Part shown: one piece after another, positions 20,498 to 29,730 of the stretch
Numbering within the stretch: the stretch's first letter is position 1
How the letters are laid out: each line of letters opens with the position of its first letter
Assembly (NCBI RefSeq): GCF_001280005.1
Contig: NZ_LGDW01000225.1
Span: 1 to 64,000 of the forward strand
DNA length: 64,000 bases
Reading direction: 5' to 3'
Origin: Streptomyces sp. NRRL WC-3618
GTDB lineage: Bacteria > Actinomycetota > Actinomycetes > Streptomycetales > Streptomycetaceae
Program-made: the position numbers and the translations under genes
The notes under the pieces: generated by a model
The model's input: only the letters and a program-made list of their open reading frames with translations
What the model was told of the DNA's origin: nothing
Databases searched by the model: none

Positions 20498-21876
20498 GCG
20501 TTCACCTCCGTACGGTCGGCCCAGGCCGTGGACTTGGCCGGGTCGAAGGGGCAGCCCCGGCCCGTGATGTGGTCCTCGTACTCCTCGCGGAAGTACTTGA
20601 GGGAGGAGAAGATCGGCGAGGCGGCGCCGTCACCGAGGGCGCAGAAGGACTTGCCGTTGATGTTGTCGGCGATGTCGTTCAGCTTGTCGAGGTCGGACAT
20701 GACTCCCTTGCCGGCCTCGATGTCGCGCAGCAACTGCACGAGCCAGTACGTCCCTTCACGGCAGGGCGTGCACTTGCCGCAGGACTCGTGGGCGTAGAAC
20801 TCGGTCCAGCGGGTGACCGCCCGGACGACGCAGGTGGTCTCGTCGAAGCACTGGAGTGCTTTCGTGCCGAGCATGGAACCCGCGGCGCCCACTCCTTCGT
20901 AGTCAAGAGGGACGTCGAGGTGCTCGTCGGTGAACATCGGTGTCGAGGAGCCGCCCGGTGTCCAGAACTTCAGCCGGTGGCCGGACCGCATCCCGCCGCT
21001 CATGTCGAGGAGTTGGCGGAGCGTGATGCCGAGCGGGGCCTCGTACTGGCCCGGACTGGTGACATGGCCGCTGAGCGAGTAGAGCGTGAAGCCCGGGGAC
21101 TTCTCGCTGCCCATCGACCGGAACCATTCTTTGCCCTTTTGCAGAATCGCGGGAACCGACGCGATCGACTCGACGTTATTTACAACAGTTGGGCAGGCAT
21201 AGAGCCCTGCGACGGCAGGAAAGGGGGGACGGAGCCGCGGTTGACCCCGGCGGCCTTCGAGCGAGTCGAGCAGTGCGGTCTCTTCCCCACAGATGTACGC
21301 GCCCGCGCCCGCGTGCACGGTGAGTTCGAGGTCGAGTCCGCTGCCGAGTGCGTCCTTGCCGAGGTAGCCCGCCGCGTAGGCCTCACGTACGGCCTCGTGC
21401 AACCGCCGCAGCACTGGCACGACTTCACCGCGCAGATAGATGAAGGCATGCGAAGACCTGATGGCATAACACGCGATCACAATGCCCTCGATGAGGCTAT
21501 GCGGGTTCGCGAAGAGGAGCGGGATGTCCTTACAGGTTCCCGGCTCCGATTCGTCGGCGTTGACAACTAGATAATGTGGTTTTCCATCACCCTGAGGAAT
21601 GAACTGCCATTTCATTCCCGTAGGGAATCCCGCACCGCCGCGGCCACGCAGACCGGACTCCTTGACGTACGCGATGAGGTCGTCCGGGGTCATCGCGAGG
21701 GCCTTGCGAAGTCCCTCGTATCCTTCGTGCCTCCGGTAGGCGTCCAGGCTCCAGGACCTGTCCTCGTCCCAGAAGGCCGACAGCACGGGTGAGAGCAGCT
21801 TCGCGGGACCGGTCTCCCCCCCACGCTCGAATTCGCTCGCCCGGGCGGTGCCCCCGTTCTCGGGTGCCAATGTCAT
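20494..21876 (-). CDS. nuoF: NADH-quinone oxidoreductase subunit F
   Basis: NuoF binds NADH and FMN and holds the N3 cluster. Motifs seen: [16 protein letters not shown] (NADH/FMN-binding glycine loop), [30 protein letters not shown] and the cluster-binding [14 protein letters not shown]. The start is the ATG at 21876, which shares its A with the stop codon of nuoE (TGATG) and has GGAGG upstream. The 460-residue product is normal. Short stretches near 21150-21210 and 21450-21620 use codons that are notably A/T-rich for this genome (for example CAT TAT CTA GTT). Confidence 0.96.
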   Translation of the reverse strand: MTLAPENGGTARASEFERGGETGPAKLLSPVLSAFWDEDRSWSLDAYRRHEGYEGLRKALAMTPDDLIAYVKESGLRGRGGAGFPTGMKWQFIPQGDGKPHYLVVNADESEPGTCKDIPLLFANPHSLIEGIVIACYAIRSSHAFIYLRGEVVPVLRRLHEAVREAYAAGYLGKDALGSGLDLELTVHAGAGAYICGEETALLDSLEGRRGQPRLRPPFPAVAGLYACPTVVNNVESIASVPAILQKGKEWFRSMGSEKSPGFTLYSLSGHVTSPGQYEAPLGITLRQLLDMSGGMRSGHRLKFWTPGGSSTPMFTDEHLDVPLDYEGVGAAGSMLGTKALQCFDETTCVVRAVTRWTEFYAHESCGKCTPCREGTYWLVQLLRDIEAGKGVMSDLDKLNDIADNINGKSFCALGDGAASPIFSSLKYFREEYEDHITGRGCPFDPAKSTAWADRTEVNA

Positions 21877-22727
21877 CACTCTCCCTCCTCGGTGACGGGC
21901 CCCGCCGGGTGGGAGGGGTCGGACGCCGCCGTGTCCTGCGGCGCGTCGTGCGAACTGAGGTGCTCGGCGGGCGACGGCTCGTGCGGCTGCGCGCTCTTGG
22001 AGGAGCCGCCCCTGGGGTGCACCACGCGCGCGGGGCTCTCGCCCTTGGCCAGCCGGAGCCCGATCAGCGAGGCGGGACCCGCGCTGCCGCTCGCCTCGAC
22101 AGCCCCGTCCCGGGTGTCGGGGAAGCCCGCCAGGATGCGGGCGGTGTCCTTGAACGTGCACAGCGGGGCACCGCGCGTGGGTTCGACCTCCACGCCCGCG
22201 CGCAGGTCGTCGACGAGGCGCTTGGCGCTGGCCGGCGTCTGGTTGTCGAAGAACTCCCAGTTGACCATCACGACGGGTGCGAAGTCGCAGGCCGCGTTGC
22301 ACTCGATGTGCTCCAGGGTGACCTTGCCGTCCTCGGTCGTCCCGCCGTTGGCGACACCGAGGTGCTCCTGGAGGGTCTCGAAGATGGCGTCGCCGCCCAG
22401 CACCGCGCACAGGGTGTTGGTGCAGACGCCCACCTGGTAGTCGCCGGAGGGGCCCCGGCGGTACATGGAGTAGAAGGTGGCGACCGCGGTGACCTCGGCC
22501 GTGGTCAGGCCCAGCATGTCCGCGCAGAACCGCATCCCGGTGCGCGTGACATGCCCCTCCTCCGACTGCACGAGATGCAGCAACGGCAGGAGGGCGGACC
22601 GGGAGTCCGGGTAGCGGGCGATGACCTCGCGGGAGTCCGCTTCGAGCCGGGCTCGAACGTCGTCCGGGTAATCGGGCGCGGGCAGTTGGGGCATGCCCAG
22701 GCTGACGCCCTCGGGAGTGGTGGTCAC
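21876..22727 (-). CDS. nuoE: NADH-quinone oxidoreductase subunit E
   Basis: NuoE is a thioredoxin-fold subunit with the N1a [2Fe-2S] cluster. The four Cys ligands lie in [11 protein letters not shown] and [10 protein letters not shown]. The start is taken as the GTG that overlaps the nuoD stop (GTGA), with GGGAGG nine bases upstream; a downstream ATG (MPQLPAPDY) is also possible. The 283-residue chain is about 100 residues longer than E. coli NuoE because of a low-complexity, Ser/Pro/Glu-rich C-terminal tail. It ends one base into nuoF. Confidence 0.94.
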   Translation of the reverse strand: MTTTPEGVSLGMPQLPAPDYPDDVRARLEADSREVIARYPDSRSALLPLLHLVQSEEGHVTRTGMRFCADMLGLTTAEVTAVATFYSMYRRGPSGDYQVGVCTNTLCAVLGGDAIFETLQEHLGVANGGTTEDGKVTLEHIECNAACDFAPVVMVNWEFFDNQTPASAKRLVDDLRAGVEVEPTRGAPLCTFKDTARILAGFPDTRDGAVEASGSAGPASLIGLRLAKGESPARVVHPRGGSSKSAQPHEPSPAEHLSSHDAPQDTAASDPSHPAGPVTEEGE

Positions 22728-24046
22728 CGGTCGACGCCTCCCATCACGGGGTCGATGGACGCGACGGCGACGATGACGTCGGCGACCTGGCCGCCTTCGC
22801 ACATCGCCGCCATGGCCTGCAGGTTGGTGAAGGACGGGTCCCTGTAGTGGACCCGGAAGGGCCGGGTGCCTCCGTCGGAAACGGCGTGCACCCCGAGTTC
22901 GCCCTTGGGTGATTCGACGGCCGCGTACGCCTGTCCCGGCGGGACGCGGAAACCCTCGGTCACCAGCTTGAAGTGGTGGATCAGGGCCTCCATGGAGGTG
23001 CCCATGATCTTCTTGATGTGGTCCAGGGAGTTGCCCAGACCGTCCGGGCCCAGGGCGAGCTGCGCGGGCCAGGCGATCTTCTTGTCGGTGACCATGACCG
23101 GGCCGGGCTGCAGCCGGTCCAGGCACTGCTCGACGATCCTGAGCGACTGACGCATCTCCTCCAGGCGGATCAGGAAGCGGCCGTAGGAGTCGCAGGAGTC
23201 CGCGGTGGGGACGTCGAATTCGAACGTCTCGTAGCCGCAGTACGGCTGGGACTTGCGCAGGTCGTGCGGGAGGCCGGTCGAGCGCAGGATCGGGCCGGTG
23301 GCGCCGAGGGCCATGCAGCCGGCCAGGTCGAGATAACCGACGTCCTGCATACGGGCCTTGAAGATGGGGTTCCCGGTGGCGAGCTTGTCGTACTCGGGGA
23401 GGTTCTTCTTCATCTTCTTCACGAACTCGCGGATGTGGTCCACCGCGCCGGGTGGCAGGTCCTGGGCGAGTCCGCCGGGGCGGATGTACGCGTGGTTCAT
23501 CCGCAGGCCCGTGATGAGCTCGTAGATGTCGAGAATCATTTCACGATCACGGAATCCGTAGATCATGATCGTGGTGGCGCCGAGTTCCATACCGCCGGTG
23601 GCGATGCACACGAGGTGCGAGGACAGCCGGTTGAGCTCCATGAGGAGCACGCGGATGAGGGTGGCGCGGTCGGGGATCTGGTCCTCGATACCGAGGAGCT
23701 TCTCGACGGCGAGACAGTAGGCGGTCTCGTTGAAGAAGGACGTCAGGTAGTCCATGCGCGTGACGAAGGTGGTGCCCTGCGTCCACGTGCGGAACTCGAG
23801 GTTCTTCTCGATGCCGGTGTGCAGGTAGCCGATGCCGCAGCGGGCCTCGGTGACCGTCTCTCCGTCGATCTCCAGGATGAGGCGGAGAACGCCGTGCGTG
23901 GAGGGGTGCTGCGGGCCCATGTTGACGACGATGCGCTCGTCGTCGGCACGGGCCGCGGACTGGACGACCTCGTCCCAGTCGCCACCGGTGACCGTGTAGA
24001 CGGCGCCCTCGGTGGTGTCGCGCGGAGTTGCGTGCTGCGTGCTCAT
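22724..24046 (-). CDS. nuoD: NADH-quinone oxidoreductase subunit D
   Basis: NuoD (49-kDa) forms the quinone-reduction site with NuoB. The N-terminal [15 protein letters not shown] contains the conserved His/Asp-site loop; [16 protein letters not shown] and [20 protein letters not shown] are typical. The 440-residue length is usual. ATG at 24046 follows CGGAGG by eight bases and overlaps nuoC (ATGA). Confidence 0.96.
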   Translation of the reverse strand: MSTQHATPRDTTEGAVYTVTGGDWDEVVQSAARADDERIVVNMGPQHPSTHGVLRLILEIDGETVTEARCGIGYLHTGIEKNLEFRTWTQGTTFVTRMDYLTSFFNETAYCLAVEKLLGIEDQIPDRATLIRVLLMELNRLSSHLVCIATGGMELGATTIMIYGFRDREMILDIYELITGLRMNHAYIRPGGLAQDLPPGAVDHIREFVKKMKKNLPEYDKLATGNPIFKARMQDVGYLDLAGCMALGATGPILRSTGLPHDLRKSQPYCGYETFEFDVPTADSCDSYGRFLIRLEEMRQSLRIVEQCLDRLQPGPVMVTDKKIAWPAQLALGPDGLGNSLDHIKKIMGTSMEALIHHFKLVTEGFRVPPGQAYAAVESPKGELGVHAVSDGGTRPFRVHYRDPSFTNLQAMAAMCEGGQVADVIVAVASIDPVMGGVDR

Positions 24047-24804
24047 GAGTACGACCTCCGCTGGTCCGGAGCCGGGATCTGGGCGCCCTTGTACTCGACG
24101 GGGATGCCGCCGAGGGGGTAGTCCTTGCGCTGCGGGTGGCCCTGCCAGTCGTCCGGCATCATGATCCGCGTCAGAGCCGGGTGGCCGTCGAAGACGATCC
24201 CGAAGAAGTCGTACGTCTCACGCTCGTGCCAGTCGTTCGTCGGATAGACGGAGACCAGGGACGGGACGTGCGGGTCGCTGTCCGGGGCGCTGACCTCGAG
24301 GCGGATCAGCCTGTTGTGGGTGATCGACCGCAGGTGGTAGACGGCGTGCAGTTCGCGGCCCTTGTCCTGCGGGTAGTGGACTCCGCTCACGCCCGTGCAG
24401 AGTTCGAAGCGCAGGGCGGGGTCGTCGCGCAGGGTCTGGGCGACGGCGAGCAGGTACGCGCGTTCTACGTGGAACGTCAGCTCGTCACGGTCGACGACCG
24501 TCCTCTCGATCACGTTCCCGGGGATCAGCCCCTGTTCCTCCAGGGCGCCCTCGAGTTCGTCGGCGACCTCGTCGAACCAACCCCCGTACGGCCTCGCCGA
24601 GGCGCCCGGGAGCCGGACGGAGCGGACCAGGCCGCCGTATCCGGAGGTGTCGCCGCCGTTGTCGGCGCCGAACATGCCGCGCTGGACGCGGATCTCCTCG
24701 CCGCCGTCGCCGCGCTGGCCGGGGAGGTTGGAAGCGGCGAGGTCCTTCTCGGGGTTGACCCCCTCGGCGGGCCGGTCCGCGCCGGTGCCGTTCGCGTCGC
24801 TCAT
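24043..24804 (-). CDS. nuoC: NADH-quinone oxidoreductase subunit C
   Basis: NuoC (30-kDa) links the hydrophilic and membrane arms. The C-terminal family signature [21 protein letters not shown] and the [16 protein letters not shown] motif are intact. The 253-residue protein has a long polar N-terminal extension (about residues 1-65) compared with E. coli, typical of actinomycetes. The start ATG overlaps the nuoB stop (ATGA). Confidence 0.95.
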   Translation of the reverse strand: MSDANGTGADRPAEGVNPEKDLAASNLPGQRGDGGEEIRVQRGMFGADNGGDTSGYGGLVRSVRLPGASARPYGGWFDEVADELEGALEEQGLIPGNVIERTVVDRDELTFHVERAYLLAVAQTLRDDPALRFELCTGVSGVHYPQDKGRELHAVYHLRSITHNRLIRLEVSAPDSDPHVPSLVSVYPTNDWHERETYDFFGIVFDGHPALTRIMMPDDWQGHPQRKDYPLGGIPVEYKGAQIPAPDQRRSYS

Positions 24805-25355
24805 CGCAGCAGCCCCTTCATCTCGATCGTGGGGAGTGCCTTGAGCGCGGCCTCCTCGGCCTCGCGGGCCGCTTCCTCGGCGTTCACGCCGAGCTTGGAG
24901 GTCTGGATCTTCTGGTGGAGCTTGAGAATCGCGTCGATCAGCATCTCGGGCCGTGGCGGGCAGCCGGGCAGATAGATGTCGACCGGGACGATGTGGTCGA
25001 CGCCCTGCACGATGGCGTAGTTGTTGAACATGCCGCCCGAGGAGGCGCAGACCCCCATGGAGATCACCCACTTGGGGTTGGGCATCTGGTCGTAGACCTG
25101 CCGCAGCACCGGCGCCATCTTCTGGCTGACCCGGCCGGCCACGATCATCAGGTCCGCCTGGCGGGGCGAACCGCGGAAGACCTCCATGCCGAAGCGCGCG
25201 AGGTCGTAGCGGCCCGCGCCGGTGGTCATCATCTCGATGGCACAGCAGGCGAGTCCGAACGTGGCGGGGAAGACGGACGCCTTGCGCACCCAGCCCGCGG
25301 CCTGCTCGACGGTGGTCAGCAGGAATCCGCTCGGCAGTTTTTCTTCGAGTCCCAT
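24801..25355 (-). CDS. nuoB: NADH-quinone oxidoreductase subunit B
   Basis: NuoB carries the terminal N2 [4Fe-4S] cluster. The expected ligands are present: the tandem Cys in [10 protein letters not shown], a Cys in [10 protein letters not shown] and a Cys in [10 protein letters not shown]. The 184-residue length and [12 protein letters not shown] match the family. It starts 14 bp after the stop of nuoA and overlaps nuoC. Confidence 0.96.
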   Translation of the reverse strand: MGLEEKLPSGFLLTTVEQAAGWVRKASVFPATFGLACCAIEMMTTGAGRYDLARFGMEVFRGSPRQADLMIVAGRVSQKMAPVLRQVYDQMPNPKWVISMGVCASSGGMFNNYAIVQGVDHIVPVDIYLPGCPPRPEMLIDAILKLHQKIQTSKLGVNAEEAAREAEEAALKALPTIEMKGLLR

Positions 25356-25369
25356 GTCTTAGAGGCCCC

Positions 25370-25729
25370 TCAGTCCCATTCCAGGCCGCCGCGCCGCCAT
25401 ACGTACGCGTACGCCACGAAGACGGTGAGCACGAAGAGCAGCATCTCCACGAGCCCGAAAACACCCAGGGCGTCGAAGGTGACGGCCCAGGGGTAGAGGA
25501 AGACGATCTCGATGTCGAAGACGATGAAGAGCATCGCCGTCAGGTAGTACTTGATGGGGAATCGCCCACCGCCGGCCGGCGTGGGTGTCGGCTCGATCCC
25601 GCATTCATACGCTTCGAGTTTGGCCCGGTTGTACCGCTTCGGGCCAATAAGCGAAGCCATGATCACGGAGAAGATCGCAAAGCCTGCCCCGAGGGCTCCC
25701 AGTACGAGGATGGGCGCATACGCGTTCAC
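25370..25729 (-). CDS. nuoA: NADH-quinone oxidoreductase subunit A
   Basis: NuoA is a three-helix membrane subunit of complex I. The 119-residue sequence shows the family motif [13 protein letters not shown] (conserved Cys and Glu of the first loop), followed by [21 protein letters not shown] and the last helix. It is the first gene of the operon. The 5' end uses rather A/T-rich codons. A promoter with CRP-like palindromes is expected just upstream. Confidence 0.96.
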   Translation of the reverse strand: MNAYAPILVLGALGAGFAIFSVIMASLIGPKRYNRAKLEAYECGIEPTPTPAGGGRFPIKYYLTAMLFIVFDIEIVFLYPWAVTFDALGVFGLVEMLLFVLTVFVAYAYVWRRGGLEWD

Positions 25730-25834
25730 CGCTCCTCGCTCCTCTCAGTCGGCACTGACTGCTGGCGATTGCATCGGGCCCGCCCACCTCGTCCGCCCCG
25801 CGAACCGCGCCCGTCCCGGCGAAGATCGAGAACA

Positions 25835-25850
25835 TGTGAAGCAGGTCACA
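25835..25850. promoter_or_regulatory. CRP-like palindrome upstream of nuoA
   Basis: TGTGAAGCAGGTCACA is a perfect TGTGA-N6-TCACA palindrome, the classic CRP/FNR-family half-sites. It lies about 106 bp before the nuoA start. Binding by Streptomyces Crp or another CRP-family regulator is inferred from the sequence only. Confidence 0.6.
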
Positions 25851-25885
25851 AGCCCAACTGCCCCGCATCCTATGCCCGAGGGTCT

Positions 25886-25899
25886 GTGATCTGCGACAC
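25886..25899. promoter_or_regulatory. Second CRP-like site upstream of nuoA
   Basis: GTGATCTGCGACAC fits GTG-N6-GNCAC and lies 51 bp from the first palindrome, about five helical turns, so two dimers could bind on the same face. It is less symmetric than the first site. Confidence 0.4.
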
Positions 25900-26229
25900 G
25901 GGGTATTGCCGAACCTTTGTGATCTCCACCACCTGACGAAGGATCATGAAGCCGGACGGGCGGTGATCTTCACACTCGAAGCGTCCATCCGATCACCAGA
26001 GGTGACATTTTCTCCCGTTATCGCTGGTCACAGGCGGCGTCTCAATATCAAGAGACTTCGCGTGCATGCAAATTGGAGATGGACAGAGCTCCCCTGATAG
26101 TGGACCGCGTTCACACCTCAGAGGGAGGCGGGTGGCGAATGCGGACGCCCCACGCGTGCGTGCACGCGTTCACGAGCGACGGCGATCTCGGATTCCCGCA
26201 CGAGACGCACACCGACCAGTGACCGTTCC

Positions 26230-26243
26230 GTGACCTGTGCCAC
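26230..26243. promoter_or_regulatory. CRP-like site in the hydrolase upstream region
   Basis: GTGACCTGTGCCAC fits GTG-N6-GNCAC. It is about 240 bp before the NlpC/P60 start codon and could serve that promoter. Crp control of cell-wall hydrolases is known in S. coelicolor; binding here is inference. Confidence 0.35.
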
Positions 26244-26455
26244 ACCCGTGAAGGGCTGTGAAGATCGGGGCTTGGCCACGGACCGCAACCAATGGTAAGC
26301 AGCGGGCAATTAGGGCGTATCGATGAAAGTGCATGATCACAGGCATGATCACCGGTGTCCGCAATGCCCGTTACGGCGTCAATAAAGAGTGACGGACAGG
26401 AAATTTGGGGGCCTCATTGAACAACTGTGGCGCACCACACGTTCCTTGTAGGTAT

Positions 26456-26483
26456 GGAGGAGCCCCTGGTACCGCTAGTACCC
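26456..26483 (+). promoter_or_regulatory. Ribosome binding site with intervening hairpin
   Basis: GGAGGAG (26456-26462) is 21 bases from the chosen ATG, too far for normal initiation. Between them GGTAC-CGCTA-GTACC (26468-26482) can fold into a five-base-pair hairpin. If it folds, the effective spacing becomes about six bases. This favours the ATG at 26484 over the ATG at 26454, which has no site upstream. Confidence 0.45.
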
Positions 26484-27320
26484 ATGTCCCACACCGCTAC
26501 CGCTCACATACGAACCCACCGGAAGCCCCGGCGTACCGGCAGCTCGTCGCTGGCCATGCGCGCAGGAGTCGCCGGTGGTGTTCTCAGCACCCTGGCAGTG
26601 GCGGGTGCGTCCACTGCGGCGAACGCCGCGGAGCCTGTGACGCAGACACTCGAACTGCCCACCCTCACGGCCGACCTGGCCACTCAGATCGCCGAGTCCG
26701 CGGACGCCACGCAGCAGGCCGCCGCGAACTACGAGCTCCAGGCCGAGCGTGACGCCGCGGCCGCCCAGGCGGCCCAGGAGGCCCGTAAGGACCTCGCGGA
26801 GGCGAAGCAGAAGGCGGAGGCCAAGGAGAAGGCCGAGGCCGCCCGCAAGGCCGCTGCGGAGGCCGCTGTTTCCCGCTCCGCCGAGCGCGCGACGCTGAGC
26901 GCCTCCACCTCCGACTCCGGCACCACCGCCGGCTCGGGGACGTCACAGGTGACCGCCCCCGCGAGCGGCAGCGTCGCGACCGTCATCTCGTTCCTCAAGG
27001 CGCAGCTGGGCGACACCTACATCATGGGCGCCACGGGCCCCGACGCGTGGGACTGCTCTTCCCTGGTCCAGGCCGCGTTCAGGCAGGTCGGCGTGGACCT
27101 TCCCCGGGTCTCGCAGGACCAGTCGACGGTCGGCACAGAGGTCTCGCTCTCCAACGTGCAGGTCGGGGACATCCTGTACTGGGGTGCGAAGGGCTCGGCC
27201 TACCACGTGGCGGTGTACGTGGGGAACGGCCAGTACCTGGACGCGGCCAACCCGTCCAAGGGCGTTGTCATCCAGGACCTGTCCGGCTACCCGGCGTCGG
27301 GCGCGGTGCGCGTTCTCTGA
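26484..27320 (+). CDS. Secreted NlpC/P60 peptidoglycan endopeptidase
   Basis: This 278-residue cell-wall hydrolase has an N-terminal signal peptide (Arg-rich, hydrophobic core AMRAGVAGGVLSTLAVAG, cleavage near ANAAEP). A long Ala/Glu/Lys coiled coil follows (about residues 60-115), then a Ser/Thr linker and a C-terminal NlpC/P60 domain. The catalytic Cys is in DAWDCSSLVQAAF and the His in SAYHVAVYVG; LPRVSQDQ and VGDILYW are typical motifs. Such enzymes cut D-Glu-meso-diaminopimelate bonds in stem peptides during growth, sporulation or germination. The coiled coil resembles the regulatory domain of RipA/PcsB-like hydrolases. The start is discussed with the RBS hairpin. A terminator follows the gene. 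Confidence 0.88.
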   Translation: MSHTATAHIRTHRKPRRTGSSSLAMRAGVAGGVLSTLAVAGASTAANAAEPVTQTLELPTLTADLATQIAESADATQQAAANYELQAERDAAAAQAAQEARKDLAEAKQKAEAKEKAEAARKAAAEAAVSRSAERATLSASTSDSGTTAGSGTSQVTAPASGSVATVISFLKAQLGDTYIMGATGPDAWDCSSLVQAAFRQVGVDLPRVSQDQSTVGTEVSLSNVQVGDILYWGAKGSAYHVAVYVGNGQYLDAANPSKGVVIQDLSGYPASGAVRVL

Positions 27321-27346
27321 GCGGGCTGTCGAGGATTCACGGGTGA

Positions 27347-27378
27347 GGGTCGCTGCCGTTGGTGGGCAGCGGCCCTTC
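27347..27378 (+). terminator. Terminator after the NlpC/P60 gene
   Basis: GGGTCGCTGCC pairs with GGCAGCGGCCC around a seven-base loop (one G-U pair), followed by TTCTC. It lies 27 bases after the stop codon. Confidence 0.7.
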
Positions 27379-27740
27379 TCCGGCCCCTGAGGGGGGCGCA
27401 GGCCCGTCGAAGCGCTGGCCGCGGGCCCGGACTCGCCGCGCTCGTCGCCGGCACGTCCCTGATGAGTACACGGCCGCCGAGCCGGGCTCGCGGCCAACCG
27501 GGGCGAGAGCTGCCTGTCTGCGCCGGGGGCCGTGATGGACGTACCCCGCCCGGACCGGGCCGTCGTGCGCGGTGTCTGGAGTACGAGAGCGACCATGTGA
27601 ACGGGCGCGTGTATCCGGACCGGCTCTCCAAGCGGGAGCGCAGGGACGCGCTGCGGCAGGTGGCGGACCGTCGCGAGGGAGTGTTCGCGCGACGGGCCGC
27701 CCAGCGGGAGGCCCTCACCTCCTGAGAGGGCCCCCGTCGA
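27379..27740. other. Gene-poor spacer before the reductase gene
   Basis: This 360-bp spacer lies between the hydrolase terminator and the end of the convergent geranylgeranyl reductase gene. Apart from one doubtful small reading frame at 27597-27725 it holds no recognisable gene or RNA. Its composition is G/C-rich like its surroundings. Confidence 0.4.
27597..27725 (+). CDS. Possible small basic protein (42 residues)
   Basis: A short frame beginning at GTG could encode a highly charged peptide ([18 protein letters not shown] and a further Arg/Ala-rich helix). Codon use is consistent with coding, and GAGAG lies about seven bases upstream, but there is no family match. It may be a real small protein, the remnant of a larger gene, or chance. 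It ends 16 bp before the convergent reductase stop. Confidence 0.25.
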   Translation: MNGRVYPDRLSKRERRDALRQVADRREGVFARRAAQREALTS

Positions 27741-29024
27741 TCACGCCTTCGGGGCCACCTTGCTCAGGCCGTTGATGATTCGGTCCATCGCGTCGCCGCC
27801 CGTCGGGTCGGTCAGGTTGGCCAGCATCTTCAGGGTGAACTTCATCAGCAAGGGGTGGGTCAGGCCGCGTTCGGCCGCGATCTTCATGATCTTCGGGTTG
27901 CCGATGAGCTTCACGAAGGCGCGGCCCAGCGTGTAGTAGCCGCCGTAGGTGTCCTTGAGCACGCGCGGGTAGCGCTGGAGCGCGATCTCCCGCTGGGCCG
28001 GTGTGGCCCGCGCGTGGGCCTGGACGATGACGTCGGCGGCGAGTTGGCCGGATTCCATGGCGTAGGCGATGCCCTCGCCGTTGAAGGGGTTCACCAGGCC
28101 GCCGGCGTCGCCGACGAGCAGCAGGCCCTTCGTGTAGTGGGGTTGCCGGTTGAAGGCCATGGGAAGGGCGGCGCCGCGGATCGGGCCGGTCATGTTGTCG
28201 GGGGTGTAGCCCCAGTCCTCCGGCATCGAAGCGCACCATGCCTTGAGCACCTCGCGCCAGTCCAGCTCCTTGAAGGAGTCCGAGGTGTTGAGGACGCCCA
28301 GGCCGACGTTGGACGTGCCGTCGCCCATGCCGAAGATCCAGCCGTAGCCGGGGAGCAGACGGTCCTCGGCTCCCCGCCGGTCCCAGAGTTCCAGCCAGGA
28401 CTCCAGATAGTCGTCCTCGTGCCGGGGCGAGGTGAAGTACGTCCGGACCGCGACGCCCATCGGGCGGTCCTCACGGCGGTGCAGGCCCATCGCCAGGGAC
28501 AGGCGGGTGGAGTTGCCGTCGGCCGCGACCACCAGCGGGGCGTGGAAGGTGACCTCGCGCTTGTCCTCACCGAGTTTCGCGTGCACGCCGGTGATGCGGC
28601 CGGCGCGGTCGTCGGTGATCGGGGCGCCGACGTTGCAGCGCTCGTACAGGCGCGCGCCCGCCTTCTGGGCCTGGCGGGCGAGCTGTTCGTCGAAGTCGTC
28701 GCGCTTGCGGACGAGTCCGTAGTCGGGGAAGGAGGCGAGTTCCGGCCAGTCGAGCTGGAGGCGGACACCGCCACCGATGATGCGGAGGCCCTTGTTCCGC
28801 AGCCAGCCGGCCTCCTCGGAGATGTCGATGCCCATCGCGACGAGCTGCTTGGTCGCCCGGGGTGTGAGGCCGTCGCCGCACACCTTCTCGCGGGGGAAGC
28901 TGGTCTTTTCCAGCAGCAGTACGTCGAGTCCGGCCTTCGCCAGGTAGTACGCGGTCGTGGAGCCGGCTGGCCCCGCCCCGACCACGATGACATCGGCGGT
29001 GTTTTCGGAGAGGGGCTCGGTCAC
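27741..29024 (-). CDS. Geranylgeranyl reductase family flavoprotein (MenJ-like)
   Basis: This 427-residue FAD enzyme starts with DVIVVGAGPAGSTTAYYLAKAG (Rossmann motif) and has the family PREKVCGDGLTPRA substrate-site segment. The second FAD motif is LLVGDAGGLVNPFNGEGI. The family reduces isoprenoid double bonds. In actinobacteria the homologue next to menaquinone genes reduces the menaquinone side chain (MenJ in mycobacteria), and this gene lies between the nuo operon and menG/mqnC, which supports that role. The GTG start has GGGGAG about ten bases upstream. Archaeal-type lipid reduction is a less likely alternative. Confidence 0.85.
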   Translation of the reverse strand: MTEPLSENTADVIVVGAGPAGSTTAYYLAKAGLDVLLLEKTSFPREKVCGDGLTPRATKQLVAMGIDISEEAGWLRNKGLRIIGGGVRLQLDWPELASFPDYGLVRKRDDFDEQLARQAQKAGARLYERCNVGAPITDDRAGRITGVHAKLGEDKREVTFHAPLVVAADGNSTRLSLAMGLHRREDRPMGVAVRTYFTSPRHEDDYLESWLELWDRRGAEDRLLPGYGWIFGMGDGTSNVGLGVLNTSDSFKELDWREVLKAWCASMPEDWGYTPDNMTGPIRGAALPMAFNRQPHYTKGLLLVGDAGGLVNPFNGEGIAYAMESGQLAADVIVQAHARATPAQREIALQRYPRVLKDTYGGYYTLGRAFVKLIGNPKIMKIAAERGLTHPLLMKFTLKMLANLTDPTGGDAMDRIINGLSKVAPKA

Positions 29025-29123
29025 GACGGGTTCTCCCCAAGACTCGGAAATCTACGTGCCGACCGGCACTGGACATGGGCAGTCTATTCAGCAGTACTGA
29101 TCACCCGGCTGAAGGGCTGCCCC

Positions 29124-29630
29124 GTGGACCGAACGCTCCCCGCAGTACGCCTCCGTGTTCCCACCGACGAGGACGCCTTCGCCTGGCATCGCGTCTTCGA
29201 CGACCCCGATGTCATGGAGTTCCACGGGGGCAAGTCGGCGGAACTGTCCCTCTACGAGGAGCTCACCGCCCGCCAGCGGCGGCACGACGCCGAGTACGGG
29301 TTCTGCCTGTGGACCATGCTCGACGAGTCGGACCAGGTCATCGGCTTCACGGGCGCCCAGCCGTGGCCGCAGGACTGGGGCCCCAAGGGAGAGATCGAGA
29401 TCGGCTGGCGGCTCGGACGGGCCCACTGGGGCCAGGGGTACGCCACCGCCGCGGCCGAGCTGACGCTGGAGAGGGTTCGTTCGGCGGGCGTGTCGAGCGT
29501 GGTCGCGATGGTCCTGTCCCGCAACGAGCGGTCCATCGCGGTCACCCGGCGGCTGGGCATGCGACTCGCCGAGGTGTTCACGACGCCGACGCTGGAACAG
29601 GAGGGGCACTGTTACCGGCTCGACTTGTGA
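29124..29630 (+). CDS. GNAT-family N-acetyltransferase
   Basis: This 168-residue acetyltransferase resembles the RimJ/RimL group. IGWRLGRAHWGQGYATAAAEL is the acetyl-CoA-binding R/Q-X-X-G-X-G/A region, and SRNERSIAVTRRLGMRLAEVF is the C-terminal family motif. The chosen start is a GTG with AAGGG eight bases upstream; the frame remains open much further because it is the shadow of the divergent reductase gene. Substrates could be a protein N-terminus or a small amine; this cannot be decided here. Confidence 0.85.
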   Translation: MDRTLPAVRLRVPTDEDAFAWHRVFDDPDVMEFHGGKSAELSLYEELTARQRRHDAEYGFCLWTMLDESDQVIGFTGAQPWPQDWGPKGEIEIGWRLGRAHWGQGYATAAAELTLERVRSAGVSSVVAMVLSRNERSIAVTRRLGMRLAEVFTTPTLEQEGHCYRLDL

Positions 29631-29730
29631 CCGGAAACCGTCACAGACGGTGACCGTACGGCGCGAATAACCACTCAGCGCTTCCGGACGGTACGCGGCC
29701 GGGGTTACCCTGCCCGTACCGCTGGGGGTG

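Larger units (their letters stand above)
25730..26453. promoter_or_regulatory. Divergent control region between nuoA and the NlpC/P60 gene
   Basis: About 700 bp without a convincing gene separates the divergent nuo operon and hydrolase gene. The short plus-strand frame at 25906-26097 has poor codon bias and is rejected. The DNA is A/T-rich for this genome and holds three matches to the GTG-N6-GNCAC pattern described for Streptomyces Crp. Promoters for both transcripts should lie here; no confident -35/-10 pair was assigned. No riboswitch motif was found. Confidence 0.6.

Noticed and set aside
25906..26097. 63-residue frame in the nuoA/hydrolase control region
   Set aside because: A/T-rich, non-Streptomyces codon use and no ribosome binding site.
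26100..26483. A second c-di-AMP riboswitch before the NlpC/P60 gene
   Set aside because: None of the conserved ydaO blocks (GCCGAATCC, GGGGTGAA, ACCCGACAGC) is present.
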